Of a stretch of DNA of 64,000 nucleotides, positions 53,513-64,000 are shown piece after piece. Below the pieces are notes generated by a model. It worked only from the letters and a program-made list of their open reading frames with translations. It was not told where the DNA came from and ran no database searches. Every line of letters starts with the position of its first letter. The first letter of the stretch is position 1. This DNA is from Rachicladosporium sp. CCFEE 5018 (lineage: Eukaryota > Ascomycota > Dothideomycetes > Cladosporiales > Cladosporiaceae), in contig KZ111153.1 of assembly GCA_002077045.2 (NCBI GenBank), forward strand, positions 500,860 to 564,859. Direction: 5' to 3'. Both the position numbers and the translations under genes were made by a program.

Positions 53513-54985
53513 TTAGACGTCAGGAACACACTTGAAGCTGAAGAAGACCCTTCCTCGGTCCGCAGCGCTGATGTCGCTCCACCCAGGGAAGCGCATCGGA
53601 CCGGTGTTCTCCTGCCGACCACCCTGGCAAGCAGTGGTGGTAAAGAGCGCGCAGACGATGCCATTGTCCGGACCAGCCGAACCTACGAGGATGCCGTGAA
53701 AAGGGTAGGGGAGGTTCACTGCAAGCAGGAAGTCAGCTAACGTTGCAAGACCGCCATCATTGGAGATGCTTGATATACAGCACTGCCCAGCGTCTGCTTT
53801 GTAGTTGTAGCAGAGCCCTTGCCAGTCTGCTTCGCTACAGATGTAGACGTGCATCTTCGGGTGGAGGGGTTTGTCTTGGTCGTCCGGGGCGGGATTAGAG
53901 AGAGGACTTACGGCGCTGTTGCTGCGCTTCTTGACGGTGGTCACGTCCACCAACTGAGCACTCTTGGACTTCTTCGGGCACGCAGTGCCGCAGTCGCAAG
54001 ACCAGCTACCGTGAGGGCCGTAGAGACCGTGGGTCTCGAAATTGTCGATGCCTGAGTAGGCGATGGCGTGGGACCGGTCACCCTTGCAATCGGCGTCACT
54101 GGATAGCAATTAGTAAAGAGTGAAGAGGAAAGAGCAGGGTAGGCCATACCGGTACAAGATGCAGTCGGAGTTCGCACCCTTCAGAGGCGTCGCAGACTGA
54201 CTGTAACGAGTGTTGTCGGCGAGATTGTGGCACTCCTTGGTTTTGTATTCGTAGGCGAAGCAGTCGCCGGTGAAGCCTGGCAGGGAACAGAAGTAAATGT
54301 AGCCATCGATGTTCCCGGCGAGGGGGATCTTCGAAGGGATGAGAGCATTGCGCTTCATCAGTGAGTCGAGGACGGTCTCAGGCTCATCTTCCTCGACAGA
54401 ACGGCGCTCAGTGCCACAGGCAGGATTTCCAGCGTGGCAGTCGTTCCAGTGACCATCGAAGCACTGGATACTACGCCACGGCCCAAAACCTGGATCGGCA
54501 GGAGGAAATTGCGCAATGATCCCAGACACAGATTCGCCGGTGCAGTCATCATGTCTGATGCAAGTCAGCAGACCTCCACAGGGGTTGGGAGCGCAACTTA
54601 CCTGAAGATATTGCAGGACGCGTTGGCGCCACCGAGAACGGGAGCGACGGTGTGCAACACGCCGCTCCACTTGCCGTGGAGGCCATCTGCTTTGTGTCAG
54701 TGGGTGGACTGGGCGAGCACGGCAAGGATGAGTAGACATACAGCAATTACCGGTTGTGTATGGGGAATTGACACAGTCGGGTCTGTAGATTGGATGCTTG
54801 CAGAGGATCACATAACCGTTGATGTCGCGCTTCTCGAGGTCGGTGGGGTTGTGAACGGGATGATGCACCTTGGCCTCAGTGTCGGGGTCGGGAACAGCTA
54901 CCTCGCCGCGAAGGACGATGGCGACTGCCGATGAGAGGGCGGCAACGCCGAGGAGCGTGGCGGTGGCGATGGTGAGGAGGTGCAT
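53513..54985 (-). CDS. secreted three-module cysteine-rich protein, copy 2 (5 exons)
   Basis: Exons, in transcript order, are 54742-54985, 54602-54689, 54150-54554, 53779-54098 and 53513-53718, giving 420 aa. All dibasic sites and module cysteines are kept. The signal peptide has one extra residue (MHLLTIATATLLG against MRLTIATATLLG). Other changes fall in the propeptide (VLRGEVAVPDPD against VPRGEEAVPEPD) and near the first module cysteine (LCKHPIY against LCNQPIY). Most differences lie before the first KR, while the released modules are nearly constant, as expected for a propeptide under weaker constraint. Confidence 0.72.
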
Positions 54986-55660
54986 GGTGTGGGATGCGCG
55001 AGAGTGATGAAGAAAGTGTGGTGTGTAGTTAGGAGGATAAATGAACGCTCGGTTGATGGATTTGACGCAGCTGAAGCGGTTGTGGAGCAGGAAGAATCTG
55101 TCGGTGGTCAAGTGGTAACAGCAGTTTGCCAACGTCGGAAAATCTTGAATAGTCGAGCGAAGGGGGGTGATCGGCAGTACCCGCGCTGCCTAGCGAAGGG
55201 AAGTGAAGGAAGGAATGACTGGAGCTACCCACACGGCGGAGGCAGTGATTGAGATTTCACTGCACAAGAGTGCGAAAACCGCACATCATTGTAGTCAGGC
55301 ATGTACTGAAGCAGCGGGGGATGCATGAGTGAAGAGAATACAATATGCGTAAAGGCAGGAAGCAGTGCAAAGAGAAGCTTAGAGTGGCGATGAGCAAGCT
55401 GCTAGTACCGTCATTGAAGGCTCGCACTTCCTAGGTCTGGAGATGGTTCTGATTGGCTACAAGTAGGTATGATCGATGCGCTGATCCTTCATATGAGGTG
55501 CGACTTCTGGTGCGCGTGGGAGCCAAATGACTCATTGCCAGGCTCCCCGTCTACTTACTACCCGACAAGCAAAGATCTGCCGCATCGTTCCGATTCCGCC
55601 ACAGTTCGCGCGCCAGTAAGTGTGATCGTGAATCCACTCGTACGGGGCTTGTTACATCAT
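54986..55660. other. intergenic, copy 2 (modular gene to GH131)
   Basis: The counterpart of 18085-18759 with scattered changes. No gene seen. Confidence 0.45.
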
Positions 55661-56638
55661 CTACACATACACATACACAACCTTACAAGAGCTATTCGGT
55701 GCAGCAATACTTGTGGTTGTAGTTGTGAGGCGTGTTGTAGTCGTAGGACTTGTAGTGACTGGCTTGCTTGATGTAGTGATCATCGTCGTGCTAGTGGTCG
55801 TGGAGCTAGTCGTGGGCTTTGTGGTCGTGGTCGTTGTTGAAGCTGCTGCAGTAGACGATGACGAAGAGCCAGCAGCGCCGCCTGGACTGACGATGGAAGT
55901 CGTAAGTGAACCGCTCTCTATGTATACGCCGGAGAAGTCCCAGTTCTCGCTCACTCCTTGTGTAGTAAGCCGGAGCACACCAAGATGCCAGTCAGCTCCG
56001 TTCGAGGAGGTGCTTGCGGACACTGGACCCGCGATGAGGGTAAGAGCATCTGAGCCAGTTGAGTGGTAGAACTCCACAGTGTTCGCTGAGAAGTCAATAC
56101 CATATGCGACGTTGTGCCAGGTGGAGGAATCCAATGTCGTCGCCCACTTGGACGGCCCTCCTACATACCACTGCAGGCGGTTATCCGAGGTACCGCTAGC
56201 GCCAGAGATGAGTCCATACTTGAGCTCGGTGAAATGAGATTCGAAGAACGCAATCTGGTGCTCCTGAGTGGGGTCTGTTGATGAGCCGCGGATGGAGAAA
56301 TGGTAGTAAACTTTCCCCTTGTTGATCGCCGCACTGGTCTGTGGGATTAGCTCAGTACGCTGCATCGATTGTCCGTTCCAGATGGAGGTCTTGTCATTGG
56401 TGATGCGAATGCCTTGATTCGAGCCGGTGTCTGCTGTGTTCTTGTACGACGTTCCCAGGTTGACGTAGTTCTTGGTCGCGCCGGAGCCGTGTATGTACCA
56501 TTGGTAGGGACCGACTTGGTTGCTGAAGCTCCACGAGTCTAGGAACGAGCTGTCGGCGTACTGATTTGCGCGTCCATCCCATAGCACCGTGCCAGCAGAT
56601 ACAGCGCCCGCGAAGGCGAGAATGGCATTGTACCGCAT
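55661..56638 (-). CDS. GH131-family beta-glucanase-like enzyme, copy 2
   Basis: A 325-aa copy of the enzyme at 18760-19737, with the same signal peptide, GH131 motifs and Ser/Thr-rich tail. The few replacements include GGQSKWA to GGPSKWA, LTTRGVS to LTTQGVS, SSTGAAS to SSTAAAS and a Ser to Ile in the tail. The likely 5'-UTR intron is kept. Confidence 0.85.
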   Translation of the reverse strand: MRYNAILAFAGAVSAGTVLWDGRANQYADSSFLDSWSFSNQVGPYQWYIHGSGATKNYVNLGTSYKNTADTGSNQGIRITNDKTSIWNGQSMQRTELIPQTSAAINKGKVYYHFSIRGSSTDPTQEHQIAFFESHFTELKYGLISGASGTSDNRLQWYVGGPSKWATTLDSSTWHNVAYGIDFSANTVEFYHSTGSDALTLIAGPVSASTSSNGADWHLGVLRLTTQGVSENWDFSGVYIESGSLTTSIVSPGGAAGSSSSSTAAASTTTTTTKPTTSSTTTSTTMITTSSKPVTTSPTTTTRLTTTTTSIAAPNSSCKVVYVYV

Positions 56639-57319
56639 CGTATTGCTTGCTGACAAGGCGTGAAAAAGCTGAATGAGACGGCCGGGGAGTGAGAATCGAG
56701 AATGAAACGGCGACACTACTTACCTGTCACTCGAGACGGCAGAGCAAATCATGATGGCCTATACTGGTGCGTTCCGGACGTGTTCGAGCCTCAGATATAT
56801 TGGACGGAGGCTGTCAACCCGCGTCCGCCGTTGGCGGTCCGCCGTGTCTTTGCGAGATCGAATGTTCCCTTCAAACGTACAGCGAAATCAGTCCCATCCT
56901 GTTGCCCGCGTGGAGACAGCGATTGCGGTCCGTCCAGAAATCCGTGTCGTGATCAGATGGTCCACGTTGCCGTGATAGCTGTCGAGTTCAGGCAATGGCA
57001 GCGTTGTGGTGGCGTTTCATAGATATCGTGGGCTCATGAGTAAGAAGCGCGCAGACAGCGCGCGATTGCTGTGCTGAACGTGAGTCTACCTGTAGAATGA
57101 ATACATGCTTTCACACGCTAATAATGGAGGTGTGTCATGGTTGGCCAAGAGGCAGCATGTAATGCGTTTGGCACAGGTTGATGTAGCCCTTTACGAGGCG
57201 ATGGCAGTCTACGACTACTCCTACAAATGGCCGGCCGTAATAGACGCTGCGCCTTTCGTCCTGACCCAGTATGTCCAGCTCGTATTGCCATTGATGCTTA
57301 CACGAACTACGGCGGTCAT
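56639..57319. other. upstream region of GH131 and 3' region of RAD3, copy 2
   Basis: The counterpart of 19738-20418. No gene seen. Confidence 0.45.
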
Positions 57320-59722
57320 CTAGAAGTCATTCATATCGTCGTCAAAGTCAGGCATCTCCATCGCCGCAGCATCCACCTCAGCTTCCGCTTCAGCCATGAT
57401 CTCGTCACCATGTACATGTCCATTCGAACCACCAATCCCTCCATCGATAATTCGCCCTGCTTTCTCGTGCTCAGCATTGACCTTAGCCTGGTGGCGCATC
57501 AAGTCGTCAAAGCTCCATGTACTAACACCCTCCTGTAGGTGCATCGGAAATGGCTTGCTCATGCCCTTCAAGAAGCGCTTCGCTGCGGCCACACTCTGAT
57601 CGACGCTCATGTTTGCATCTGCCTCACTGAGTGCACTGCCAATCCACTTTGGCAGCTGTTGTCGCTTCTTTGCGAAGCGCTTGTCTGCCATCACCATGAT
57701 CCCGTAGTCGTCCTTCCCACGCAAGACTCGACCCAAGCACTGCGCGCAATGTCGCATTGCATCGAAGGACAGAAAGTCGTTCTCCCGGATCCGATATGTC
57801 TCGCGCAGGAACTCTAATCGAGCTTTCAATATACGCGACTCGGTATACTGGAAGGGCACACCGATGCACAGCACGGTGCGGCCGTAGTGGTGGTCAAAAT
57901 CGATACCCTCACTTACCTTACCGCGAGCGACACAGAGCAGTACAGCTCCTCGCCCATTGCTACAGGCTGTGCGGTAGGTTTCCAATGCCAAAGATGTCTC
58001 TTGGCTGTCAGGCGTCTCGACCAGGATGAGCTTACTCTTCCAGACTTGATCTAGGATGCCCATACCTTGCCACATCGATATGATGCTCTCCATATACAGA
58101 TACGACGGGAAGAACACGACCATACCATCAGGCGTCAGCTTTGAAAACTCAATGAGCAGGTTGCCATAATTACGGACGTTCGATGGGTCGTTACGTGTCT
58201 GGAAGCCAGACGAGATTGATCCCTGATCCGAGCCGCGGGTGACGATCATCGGTAGAAATGATCGCCTCGCCAAGGTCATAGCATATGACTCTTGCACAAC
58301 GCAAGTGAAGCCCAGCATTTTCGGATACATCTCTAGAGGCGAGATAGTTCCGGACGTGATGATGACAGAGCTGAAGCGGTCGAAGACTGGCTTGATGGCG
58401 ATCGCAGCATCGAGGCAGGTGAAGTGCAGAATCGGGTTCGGGACTGTAGCTGTCTCCGATTCGTATGGCTCGAGGATGAGCAGGAAGCCAGTGTCGTAAG
58501 TAGCAACCAGTGTGGCGAAGCTCGCAACCTCTTGCAGAGGCTGGTAATCCTCGATATTCGACAGCTCCAGTGTGCGCACGAGAGAAGTCAGACGCTCTGC
58601 GCAGAACCTCAATGGCTTCTTCTCGATAAACGTGAGCTCTTTCAAATGCTGCAAGAATGAAGGTGGTGTCTCGGAGATGACATGTAGTACTTTCATTCTC
58701 GTCTTGAGATACTCAATGAACCGCTTCAGGAAGGCTGTGAAGTGTTCTGCTCGCCGTATGTTTCCAGGTACTGCTTCTTTCAGCAAATCGTCTGGTAGTG
58801 CTGGGTTCGACATGAAAGCACCCTCATCTCGAGCCTCGTCGGCTTCTCGCAAGCCCTCCACGAGCTTTGAGTACTCGTTTTGTAGCTTTTCGGCATCAGT
58901 GTCTTTCATCTCGGAGATCTTGCGCTCTAAGTTCGAAGCTCCTCTTGCTGCCTTGCGGAGCGAATCTTCTGTGAGATCGATGCTCAAAGACTCGATGCAG
59001 ACGTTGTCAATGTTGTGAGCTTCGTCGAAGACTACTATACAGTCCTTTGATAATTCCTTTGATACACGCTCGGCGATCTTAGGGTCCAACAGGTAGTGAT
59101 ATGAGTAGATGATGACATTGCAGAACGACATCATTCGTCTTGCAGTGAAGTACGGGCACTGCTTGTTCTGCTCACCATATCGGAGCATACCATCCAGTGT
59201 CCACACACCAGGTGGTATGAGGTTATGAGGTTCGAGAAGATCCAGATTGTCATGGTAGACACAAAGATCGACATCTTCGCCGCGCTCCTTCTTCTCCTTC
59301 ACGAAGCCAGCGGTTAGACTTCGACATCTTGCGTCGACGACTGATCCACTCTTCTCGCGTTTGACTGACGGATGCAAGCAGAGGTTCTTTCGGCTTGTCA
59401 AGCCTAACCCACGAAAGTCCTCGACCTCGCCTAGCTGATCTGCCCGGTACTTCATCAACGCCTTCAGCTCAGCAAGTGCCTTCTCAATCTCAGACATCGT
59501 ACGTGAGCAGTAGATGAGCTTTCGATGCTCGGGGTAGAACTGCTGGTATGCCACGATGAGTGACAGGAGAGAGACCGTTTTGCCAGTCCCTGAAGGCATC
59601 TCCAAGACGCAGTGGCCTCCTGCATCAAGGGTGCGCTTGAGGTCGCACATGTAGGCATATTGCTCAGGGTAGATTCTGGGGTAAGGGAAGAGAACCGGGA
59701 GGTCCTCAATGAAGAACTTCAT
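57320..59722 (-). CDS. RAD3: RAD3/XPD helicase, copy 2
   Basis: 800 aa, with only two replacements that I could find against copy 1, both in the acidic C-terminal tail (KVNTEHEK to KVNAEHEK, AEAEADAA to AEAEVDAA). Several silent changes lie in the C-terminal half; none was seen in the N-terminal half (upstream of about 58350 on the minus strand). All helicase and iron-sulfur motifs are intact. Confidence 0.96.
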   Translation of the reverse strand: MKFFIEDLPVLFPYPRIYPEQYAYMCDLKRTLDAGGHCVLEMPSGTGKTVSLLSLIVAYQQFYPEHRKLIYCSRTMSEIEKALAELKALMKYRADQLGEVEDFRGLGLTSRKNLCLHPSVKREKSGSVVDARCRSLTAGFVKEKKERGEDVDLCVYHDNLDLLEPHNLIPPGVWTLDGMLRYGEQNKQCPYFTARRMMSFCNVIIYSYHYLLDPKIAERVSKELSKDCIVVFDEAHNIDNVCIESLSIDLTEDSLRKAARGASNLERKISEMKDTDAEKLQNEYSKLVEGLREADEARDEGAFMSNPALPDDLLKEAVPGNIRRAEHFTAFLKRFIEYLKTRMKVLHVISETPPSFLQHLKELTFIEKKPLRFCAERLTSLVRTLELSNIEDYQPLQEVASFATLVATYDTGFLLILEPYESETATVPNPILHFTCLDAAIAIKPVFDRFSSVIITSGTISPLEMYPKMLGFTCVVQESYAMTLARRSFLPMIVTRGSDQGSISSGFQTRNDPSNVRNYGNLLIEFSKLTPDGMVVFFPSYLYMESIISMWQGMGILDQVWKSKLILVETPDSQETSLALETYRTACSNGRGAVLLCVARGKVSEGIDFDHHYGRTVLCIGVPFQYTESRILKARLEFLRETYRIRENDFLSFDAMRHCAQCLGRVLRGKDDYGIMVMADKRFAKKRQQLPKWIGSALSEADANMSVDQSVAAAKRFLKGMSKPFPMHLQEGVSTWSFDDLMRHQAKVNAEHEKAGRIIDGGIGGSNGHVHGDEIMAEAEAEVDAAAMEMPDFDDDMNDF

Positions 59723-60236
59723 CCTGCCTCACCTCTCGAGTTCTCGTCACCTTTGAAGTGCGTATGTCGAAGAAGTCTCCATCAGTGGAATCAAGGCGAT
59801 ACACTGTATGTCCAGGTGAAGTCCGCCGGCGTCACCTTGGAGGGTCAACCGACTCGAGCGTAGCCGGTCTTGATGAGCTCGTGAGTAGCACGATCAAGTC
59901 TTAGTGCAAATATATATTGCCACTGGACACGCGATTGAGTCACGACTTCACGTGCTTTAGCGAGCTCATCTCACAGTTCAGGCGGACCACTCCACCACTA
60001 AATGAGGTGAGAGTTTCGCTAATCTGAGACCGTATCGATCTCGGCTACGTCACGTCACTGTTGTCTCATTTGGCAACGCAAAATCGCGAAATGCATAATT
60101 CTTGCGTGCAGGTACCTTAGACACGAATACGTACCTCTTGACTATGGCAGGCATTTGAACGGCAAAATTGGATCGCGAGACTCCTCCCACAATCTGGGCC
60201 GCGACATCCTACCCTCCAACAGCCGACACCGCTACG
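59723..60236. promoter_or_regulatory. RAD3/LTN1 bidirectional promoter region, copy 2
   Basis: Appears identical to 22822-23335. Confidence 0.45.
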
Positions 60237-63200
60237 ATGAGCAAGAAGTTCAAATCGCAAGCCAGCAGCGCTCGACTTGGGAACGGGCTCAGTGGATTTG
60301 GATCTACAGCCTTCGGTTCCTCAGCCCGGCCTTCGACATTATCCTACATCCAGGAGCCGTTGGACTACAGTGGGATATCGGACGCGAATGTAGTAGTCAC
60401 GCTCAAAAGCCTGAGCAAAAGAGATGCTACAACGAAAGGCAAGGCGCTTGAGGATCTCCAAGCGCATGTGGAGGCCGCTCAGTCCGAGCCAGACGACAGC
60501 CTGCTCGAAGTCTGGGCACAGCTGTATCCTCGTCTGTCCATCGATTCCTCTCGACGGGTGCGGCAGCTCGCACACGGTCTGAATGGACGAATTTGTGCGC
60601 GGAGTGGGAAAAGAGTGGCAAAGCACTTGTCAAGCATTGCGGGTCCATGGCTGGCAGGCACATATGACAGCGACCGGGCGGCAGCTAAAGCTGCGCAGGA
60701 GGCGTTTGCTTTGGTGTTCCCTACAGCTGAGAAGGCGCAAGGCGTGCGAAGGACATTTCAGCAGTCGATTTTGGACTATTGCACTCAGGCGGTATTGCAT
60801 GAGTCTGTAAAGACCCTAAGCGATGAACGTGCCGTGAGCAAAGATGATGCCGAGGCGACATATGCCCGTGTAGTTGCTACCAGCCTTGCGCTCGTAGGCG
60901 TGCTCCTCGAAACCTTGCCTTCCGCAGACGTCGCTCGCTGCGAAGCAGCTTACGATGACCTACTACAGTCAATCATATGGGCGTATGCTACTCATGCGGA
61001 CAGCAGTGTTCGGAGACACATGCATAGACTCGTACGGCAATACTTGCGAAGTCAGCCCAAGGCTATCGAGCGACAGCTCAAAGATGTAAGCACTGCGTAT
61101 CTATGCAAAGGCTTACCTTCCGATCAGTTTGGCACATCTCTAGACTTCATGCGAACAGTCGAAGCGCTCACACTTGTGTACCCTATCATCTGGACAGAGC
61201 ATTACAGTGGGAAGAAACCTGCGATCTCACGGCTGCGGACCTGCCTCAAGAAGGGCTCACAATCTGGCGTGGCAGAATTCTGGCCAGCGGTGGGCACTCT
61301 TATTCGTACTCTACCTGCCGAAGTGCTTCCCACTTCCTTCGACGACATTGCCGATTTGCTACTGGCCGTGCGAGAAGGTGTCACACGAAAGGAAGAGAAA
61401 TTCAATTCGGCGCACTCGTGGCAAGCATATGCGGAGGTGACATCGACATTATCGGATTCATTGCCAGAGGATGCGCAGGATCAGTTGGTCGAAAAGCGAG
61501 TATTGCCGATTGTACGTCAGTATCTCTATCCAGCCCAGGAGACTGCGGATTGGGCCATTTCGGGCGCTAGATCGTCGATTGTAGTTGCAAGACTGATCAA
61601 GATACGGCACGTGCCAGTGGTTCTTGAGCGCGAGTTGGAAAATCTAGCAGATCAGCTCATAGAACAAGTCAAGCTGTCGCAGCCCGAGCAGTCGCGAGAC
61701 TTCGAGAAGTCACAGCGAGAGATTTCCGCCACCGGCGAAAGATGGGCTGCACTTATGCGAGACCTGGGAGAAGACAACATCGGTCTTCCTGATAGCTTCA
61801 TGGTCGCGGTCACATCCCAAGAGTCCAGAGTATTGAGGGAGAGCTTACGCCTGCTAACGGCGCGACAGGGCAAGCCCTATGGAGCAGCAGCCGTTGTAGA
61901 CGCGCTTCTGCGTGAGTCGGGTGCACGTCTGAAGAGTGATCTGGGAGTTCGCGAGACATTGGAGAGTTTTGCCACCAATGATCTGGCTAAGCTGATGCAC
62001 TCGCCGTCTCAGCTGCAGCTGATCAGATGCTTGTACGCAATCAGTGACAGTTCTTCATTCCGGTCTGCGTTTGCGATGGTCATTGATGGCCTAATTGATC
62101 CGGAGGCCAGCTCAGCTGACAAAGAGAAGCTGCTTCGTGGACTGTTTACACGACATACTCCAAAGAGTGTCATCCCTGCCACTCTAGAGTCTCGACAGCT
62201 ACAGACACTCATCGTATCACTGGCATCTGCTGACGATGCAGGTGTAGTGCCATGCCCCGTACTGCTTGCAGAGCTTCTGCCATTCGATGTTGTCTCTCCG
62301 AAGACAATTAGCAGTATTCTGGACAACTTGAGCGCCCGTCTAGCACAGGAAGTGGGCGCCACGGACGCACTCAAGTCTCTGACTTACTTAGCATCGCGAT
62401 CGCCGAGTACCATGGCGCAATATCTGACTGACACGTCTTCCAGAGGCAGCGATCTGATTTCGGGTGCTGTTCGATTGGAGCAAGCACAAGATGACCAAAT
62501 CGCGGAGCTAGCTACAAAACTCAGTGAGAAACTTACTCTGAGCGGCGAAAGCAATGGGACGCTTGACAAGTCTGCACTCATCAAACAGAACCTCGAGACT
62601 GTCTCAGAGTCTTCGCTACCAATGGCAACACTCATGAGCTTCATGCAGCAGCAGCCCTTTGACAAGGATGAGAGCTGGGAAGCCACTGTACAAGCACTAC
62701 CGAGTCTTGACACATGGGATCAGTCCCTGAATTCGATAATGACAGTGCCAGTCCCTTCCCTTGCGATTCTCAGTCCCCACGGAGACGCCATTAGCCTGGT
62801 CGCCGATGGACACCACAGTAAAACTGTGCAGCTCGACGGAGAAGGCTTGTCACAGGCGATGCGTATCGCGGTGTATATAATCAACGTACTTCGCTCCGAC
62901 GATGGGAGGATGCGCATGATAAGTCACGGTGATTTGGCACTTGAATGGCTGAGAAGGATCATTACAAATTTGTCGATTACAGCGACAGTAGCAGAAGAGA
63001 ATCTTAGCATCCCGGGCACGAACCGAATGTGGGCTTCTAGCCCGGAAAGCGACCGTGAGGCGCTCGATCTCGTTGTTGAAGCGCGCAAGTTGACTCAAGC
63101 GCTCTGCAACGCACCGTCACTACGGACCTGGCTCCTGCGAGAGGCACTAGATTCTCAAGCGGACGGCACCGGAACCTCCAACTCGCCACAGGCATACTAC

Positions 63201-64000
63201 ACGTCCCTTGCGTTTGGCACATTAGTTTCAGACCTGTTCGAAGTATCCGGCAATGATGCAGAGACAGTAAAGCGCTGTGAGGAGGTGATAAGGCACCTTC
63301 GGAAGAGCGAAGACATCTTTGCGTTACTGTCTCGCATCCAAGGCTTCGCACTGCCGTTGGCTGGCAGCCAATACATGAATCGACTCTGCAACGAGCTTGT
63401 GGCCGATCTCACAGGTCTAGATCCAGAGACCGCTGAGCCGGCGGTCTTCCGTGGTCTAGTCACCCTGAACGCAGTGCTCCGCACACAGGAGGACATGGCC
63501 GAGTGCATTGCAAAGCAGCGTTTGATCTTCCTCGTTAAGCACGTGGTAGCATGGCTGCAGGGCTCTGGCTCCGAGATAGTCATTACCGAGACTGCAAAGT
63601 TGCTTCCAAGTCTACTACCGGCTATGAAAGACATGTATGGCGAGCACTGGACACAAATACTCGAGGCACTCGAAGCGATCTGGTCGAATTTGCAAGCAGG
63701 GGAGCTGACAGAGACATCCGTACCCATACTACATGCAACTCTCAAGCTACTTGGCACCTTGCGCGGCTTAGCTACCGAGGATGAAGCGAACGAAGATCTC
63801 TGCGATGCACTCAAGGCTCACGATGGTAAGATCTTCTCCAGCTTGCTTGCCCTTCTAGTGTCGAGCAGTCAAGTCCCCGATCACGCACATCAGCCCCGGC
63901 GACTGGTCAACGAGCTTCTTGCACGGCAACTCTCCAAATGCAAGTCAAAGACAATGGACGATGTTCACGATCTGTATGCCTTGCTCGGCTCAAAGTCACG
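60237..64000 (+). CDS. LTN1: LTN1/RKR1 listerin, copy 2, cut by window end
   Basis: The first 1254 codons of listerin, from the same ATG context as copy 1 and open to the last base. I saw no nucleotide difference from copy 1 over the whole 3.76 kb. The RING-encoding second exon would lie beyond the window. Confidence 0.93.
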   Translation, partial: MSKKFKSQASSARLGNGLSGFGSTAFGSSARPSTLSYIQEPLDYSGISDANVVVTLKSLSKRDATTKGKALEDLQAHVEAAQSEPDDSLLEVWAQLYPRLSIDSSRRVRQLAHGLNGRICARSGKRVAKHLSSIAGPWLAGTYDSDRAAAKAAQEAFALVFPTAEKAQGVRRTFQQSILDYCTQAVLHESVKTLSDERAVSKDDAEATYARVVATSLALVGVLLETLPSADVARCEAAYDDLLQSIIWAYATHADSSVRRHMHRLVRQYLRSQPKAIERQLKDVSTAYLCKGLPSDQFGTSLDFMRTVEALTLVYPIIWTEHYSGKKPAISRLRTCLKKGSQSGVAEFWPAVGTLIRTLPAEVLPTSFDDIADLLLAVREGVTRKEEKFNSAHSWQAYAEVTSTLSDSLPEDAQDQLVEKRVLPIVRQYLYPAQETADWAISGARSSIVVARLIKIRHVPVVLERELENLADQLIEQVKLSQPEQSRDFEKSQREISATGERWAALMRDLGEDNIGLPDSFMVAVTSQESRVLRESLRLLTARQGKPYGAAAVVDALLRESGARLKSDLGVRETLESFATNDLAKLMHSPSQLQLIRCLYAISDSSSFRSAFAMVIDGLIDPEASSADKEKLLRGLFTRHTPKSVIPATLESRQLQTLIVSLASADDAGVVPCPVLLAELLPFDVVSPKTISSILDNLSARLAQEVGATDALKSLTYLASRSPSTMAQYLTDTSSRGSDLISGAVRLEQAQDDQIAELATKLSEKLTLSGESNGTLDKSALIKQNLETVSESSLPMATLMSFMQQQPFDKDESWEATVQALPSLDTWDQSLNSIMTVPVPSLAILSPHGDAISLVADGHHSKTVQLDGEGLSQAMRIAVYIINVLRSDDGRMRMISHGDLALEWLRRIITNLSITATVAEENLSIPGTNRMWASSPESDREALDLVVEARKLTQALCNAPSLRTWLLREALDSQADGTGTSNSPQAYYTSLAFGTLVSDLFEVSGNDAETVKRCEEVIRHLRKSEDIFALLSRIQGFALPLAGSQYMNRLCNELVADLTGLDPETAEPAVFRGLVTLNAVLRTQEDMAECIAKQRLIFLVKHVVAWLQGSGSEIVITETAKLLPSLLPAMKDMYGEHWTQILEALEAIWSNLQAGELTETSVPILHATLKLLGTLRGLATEDEANEDLCDALKAHDGKIFSSLLALLVSSSQVPDHAHQPRRLVNELLARQLSKCKSKTMDDVHDLYALLGSKS

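Larger units (their letters stand above)
46017..64000 (+). repeat. large direct repeat, copy 2 (of 9100-27099)
   Basis: The sequence matches 9100-27099 in the same orientation, at an offset of 36917 near the gap falling to 36901 by small indels. It carries the same seven complete or nearly complete genes with identical exon structure. Copy 2 begins at the gap, so its left edge is unknown, and it runs off the window. Confidence 0.97.

Noticed and set aside
1..64000. Transposon or secondary-metabolite cluster
   Set aside because: No transposase, reverse transcriptase, terminal repeats, or polyketide/peptide synthase genes were seen on either strand.

Overview
The window is nuclear DNA of a filamentous ascomycete. 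Genes carry short spliceosomal introns (about 50-70 nt, with GTRAGT-like donors, CTRAC/CTGAC branch sites and YAG acceptors), lie close together on both strands, and encode eukaryotic core proteins. The gene set (fungal GCN5, FPR3/4-type FKBP, frequenin, REV1, listerin, GH131, cerato-platanin) and general style suggest a dothideomycete, possibly a black-yeast-like Capnodiales/Mycosphaerellales species. That placement is inference, not shown by any single gene.

Layout, left to right. Positions 1-7.9 kb hold the 5' part of a probable SAM-dependent methyltransferase gene, VPS28 (ESCRT-I) divergent from GCN5 (SAGA acetyltransferase), a gene-poor 1.9 kb, a sugar-porter MFS gene and a GNAT acetyltransferase. 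Positions 8.0-28.2 kb hold a conserved fungal protein of unknown function, an RBR-type ubiquitin ligase-like protein, COG6 (Golgi tethering), FRQ1 (frequenin calcium sensor), a secreted three-module cysteine-rich protein with dibasic Kex2-like sites, a GH131 beta-glucanase-like enzyme, and RAD3/XPD divergent from LTN1 (listerin). Positions 28.2-45.9 kb hold a bacterial-type cold-shock protein with an intron, an FPR3/FPR4 nucleolar prolyl isomerase, REV1 translesion polymerase, a disrupted CorA-like transporter gene, a conserved fungal hypothetical, a broken cerato-platanin gene, a 14-3-3 gene and a three-RRM NAM8/NGR1/Csx1-like protein that runs into a run of exactly 100 Ns (45917-46016).

The main structural feature is that everything right of the gap (46017-64000) is a second, directly oriented copy of 9100-27099, displaced by about 36.9 kb (offset 36917 falling to 36901 bases). 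Gene order, strands and exon structures are the same. The two copies are not uniformly similar: roughly 97-98% identical by eye over most of their length, much more diverged around 11.77-13.65 kb / 48.68-50.55 kb (the tail of the ligase gene and the 3' end of COG6), and with no difference that I could see from about 21.45 kb / 58.35 kb to the window end. This is either a tandem duplication of a roughly 37-kb unit or a homeologous/haplotype contig scaffolded after the gap. In both cases the mosaic identity points to exchange between diverged copies.

Most genes are independent housekeeping genes; I see no biosynthetic cluster and no transposon. The most novel-looking gene is the secreted three-module protein (16615-18084; copy 53513-54985). 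Two other loci look like decaying genes: the cerato-platanin gene (in-frame stop) and the CorA-like gene (several breaks in frame).
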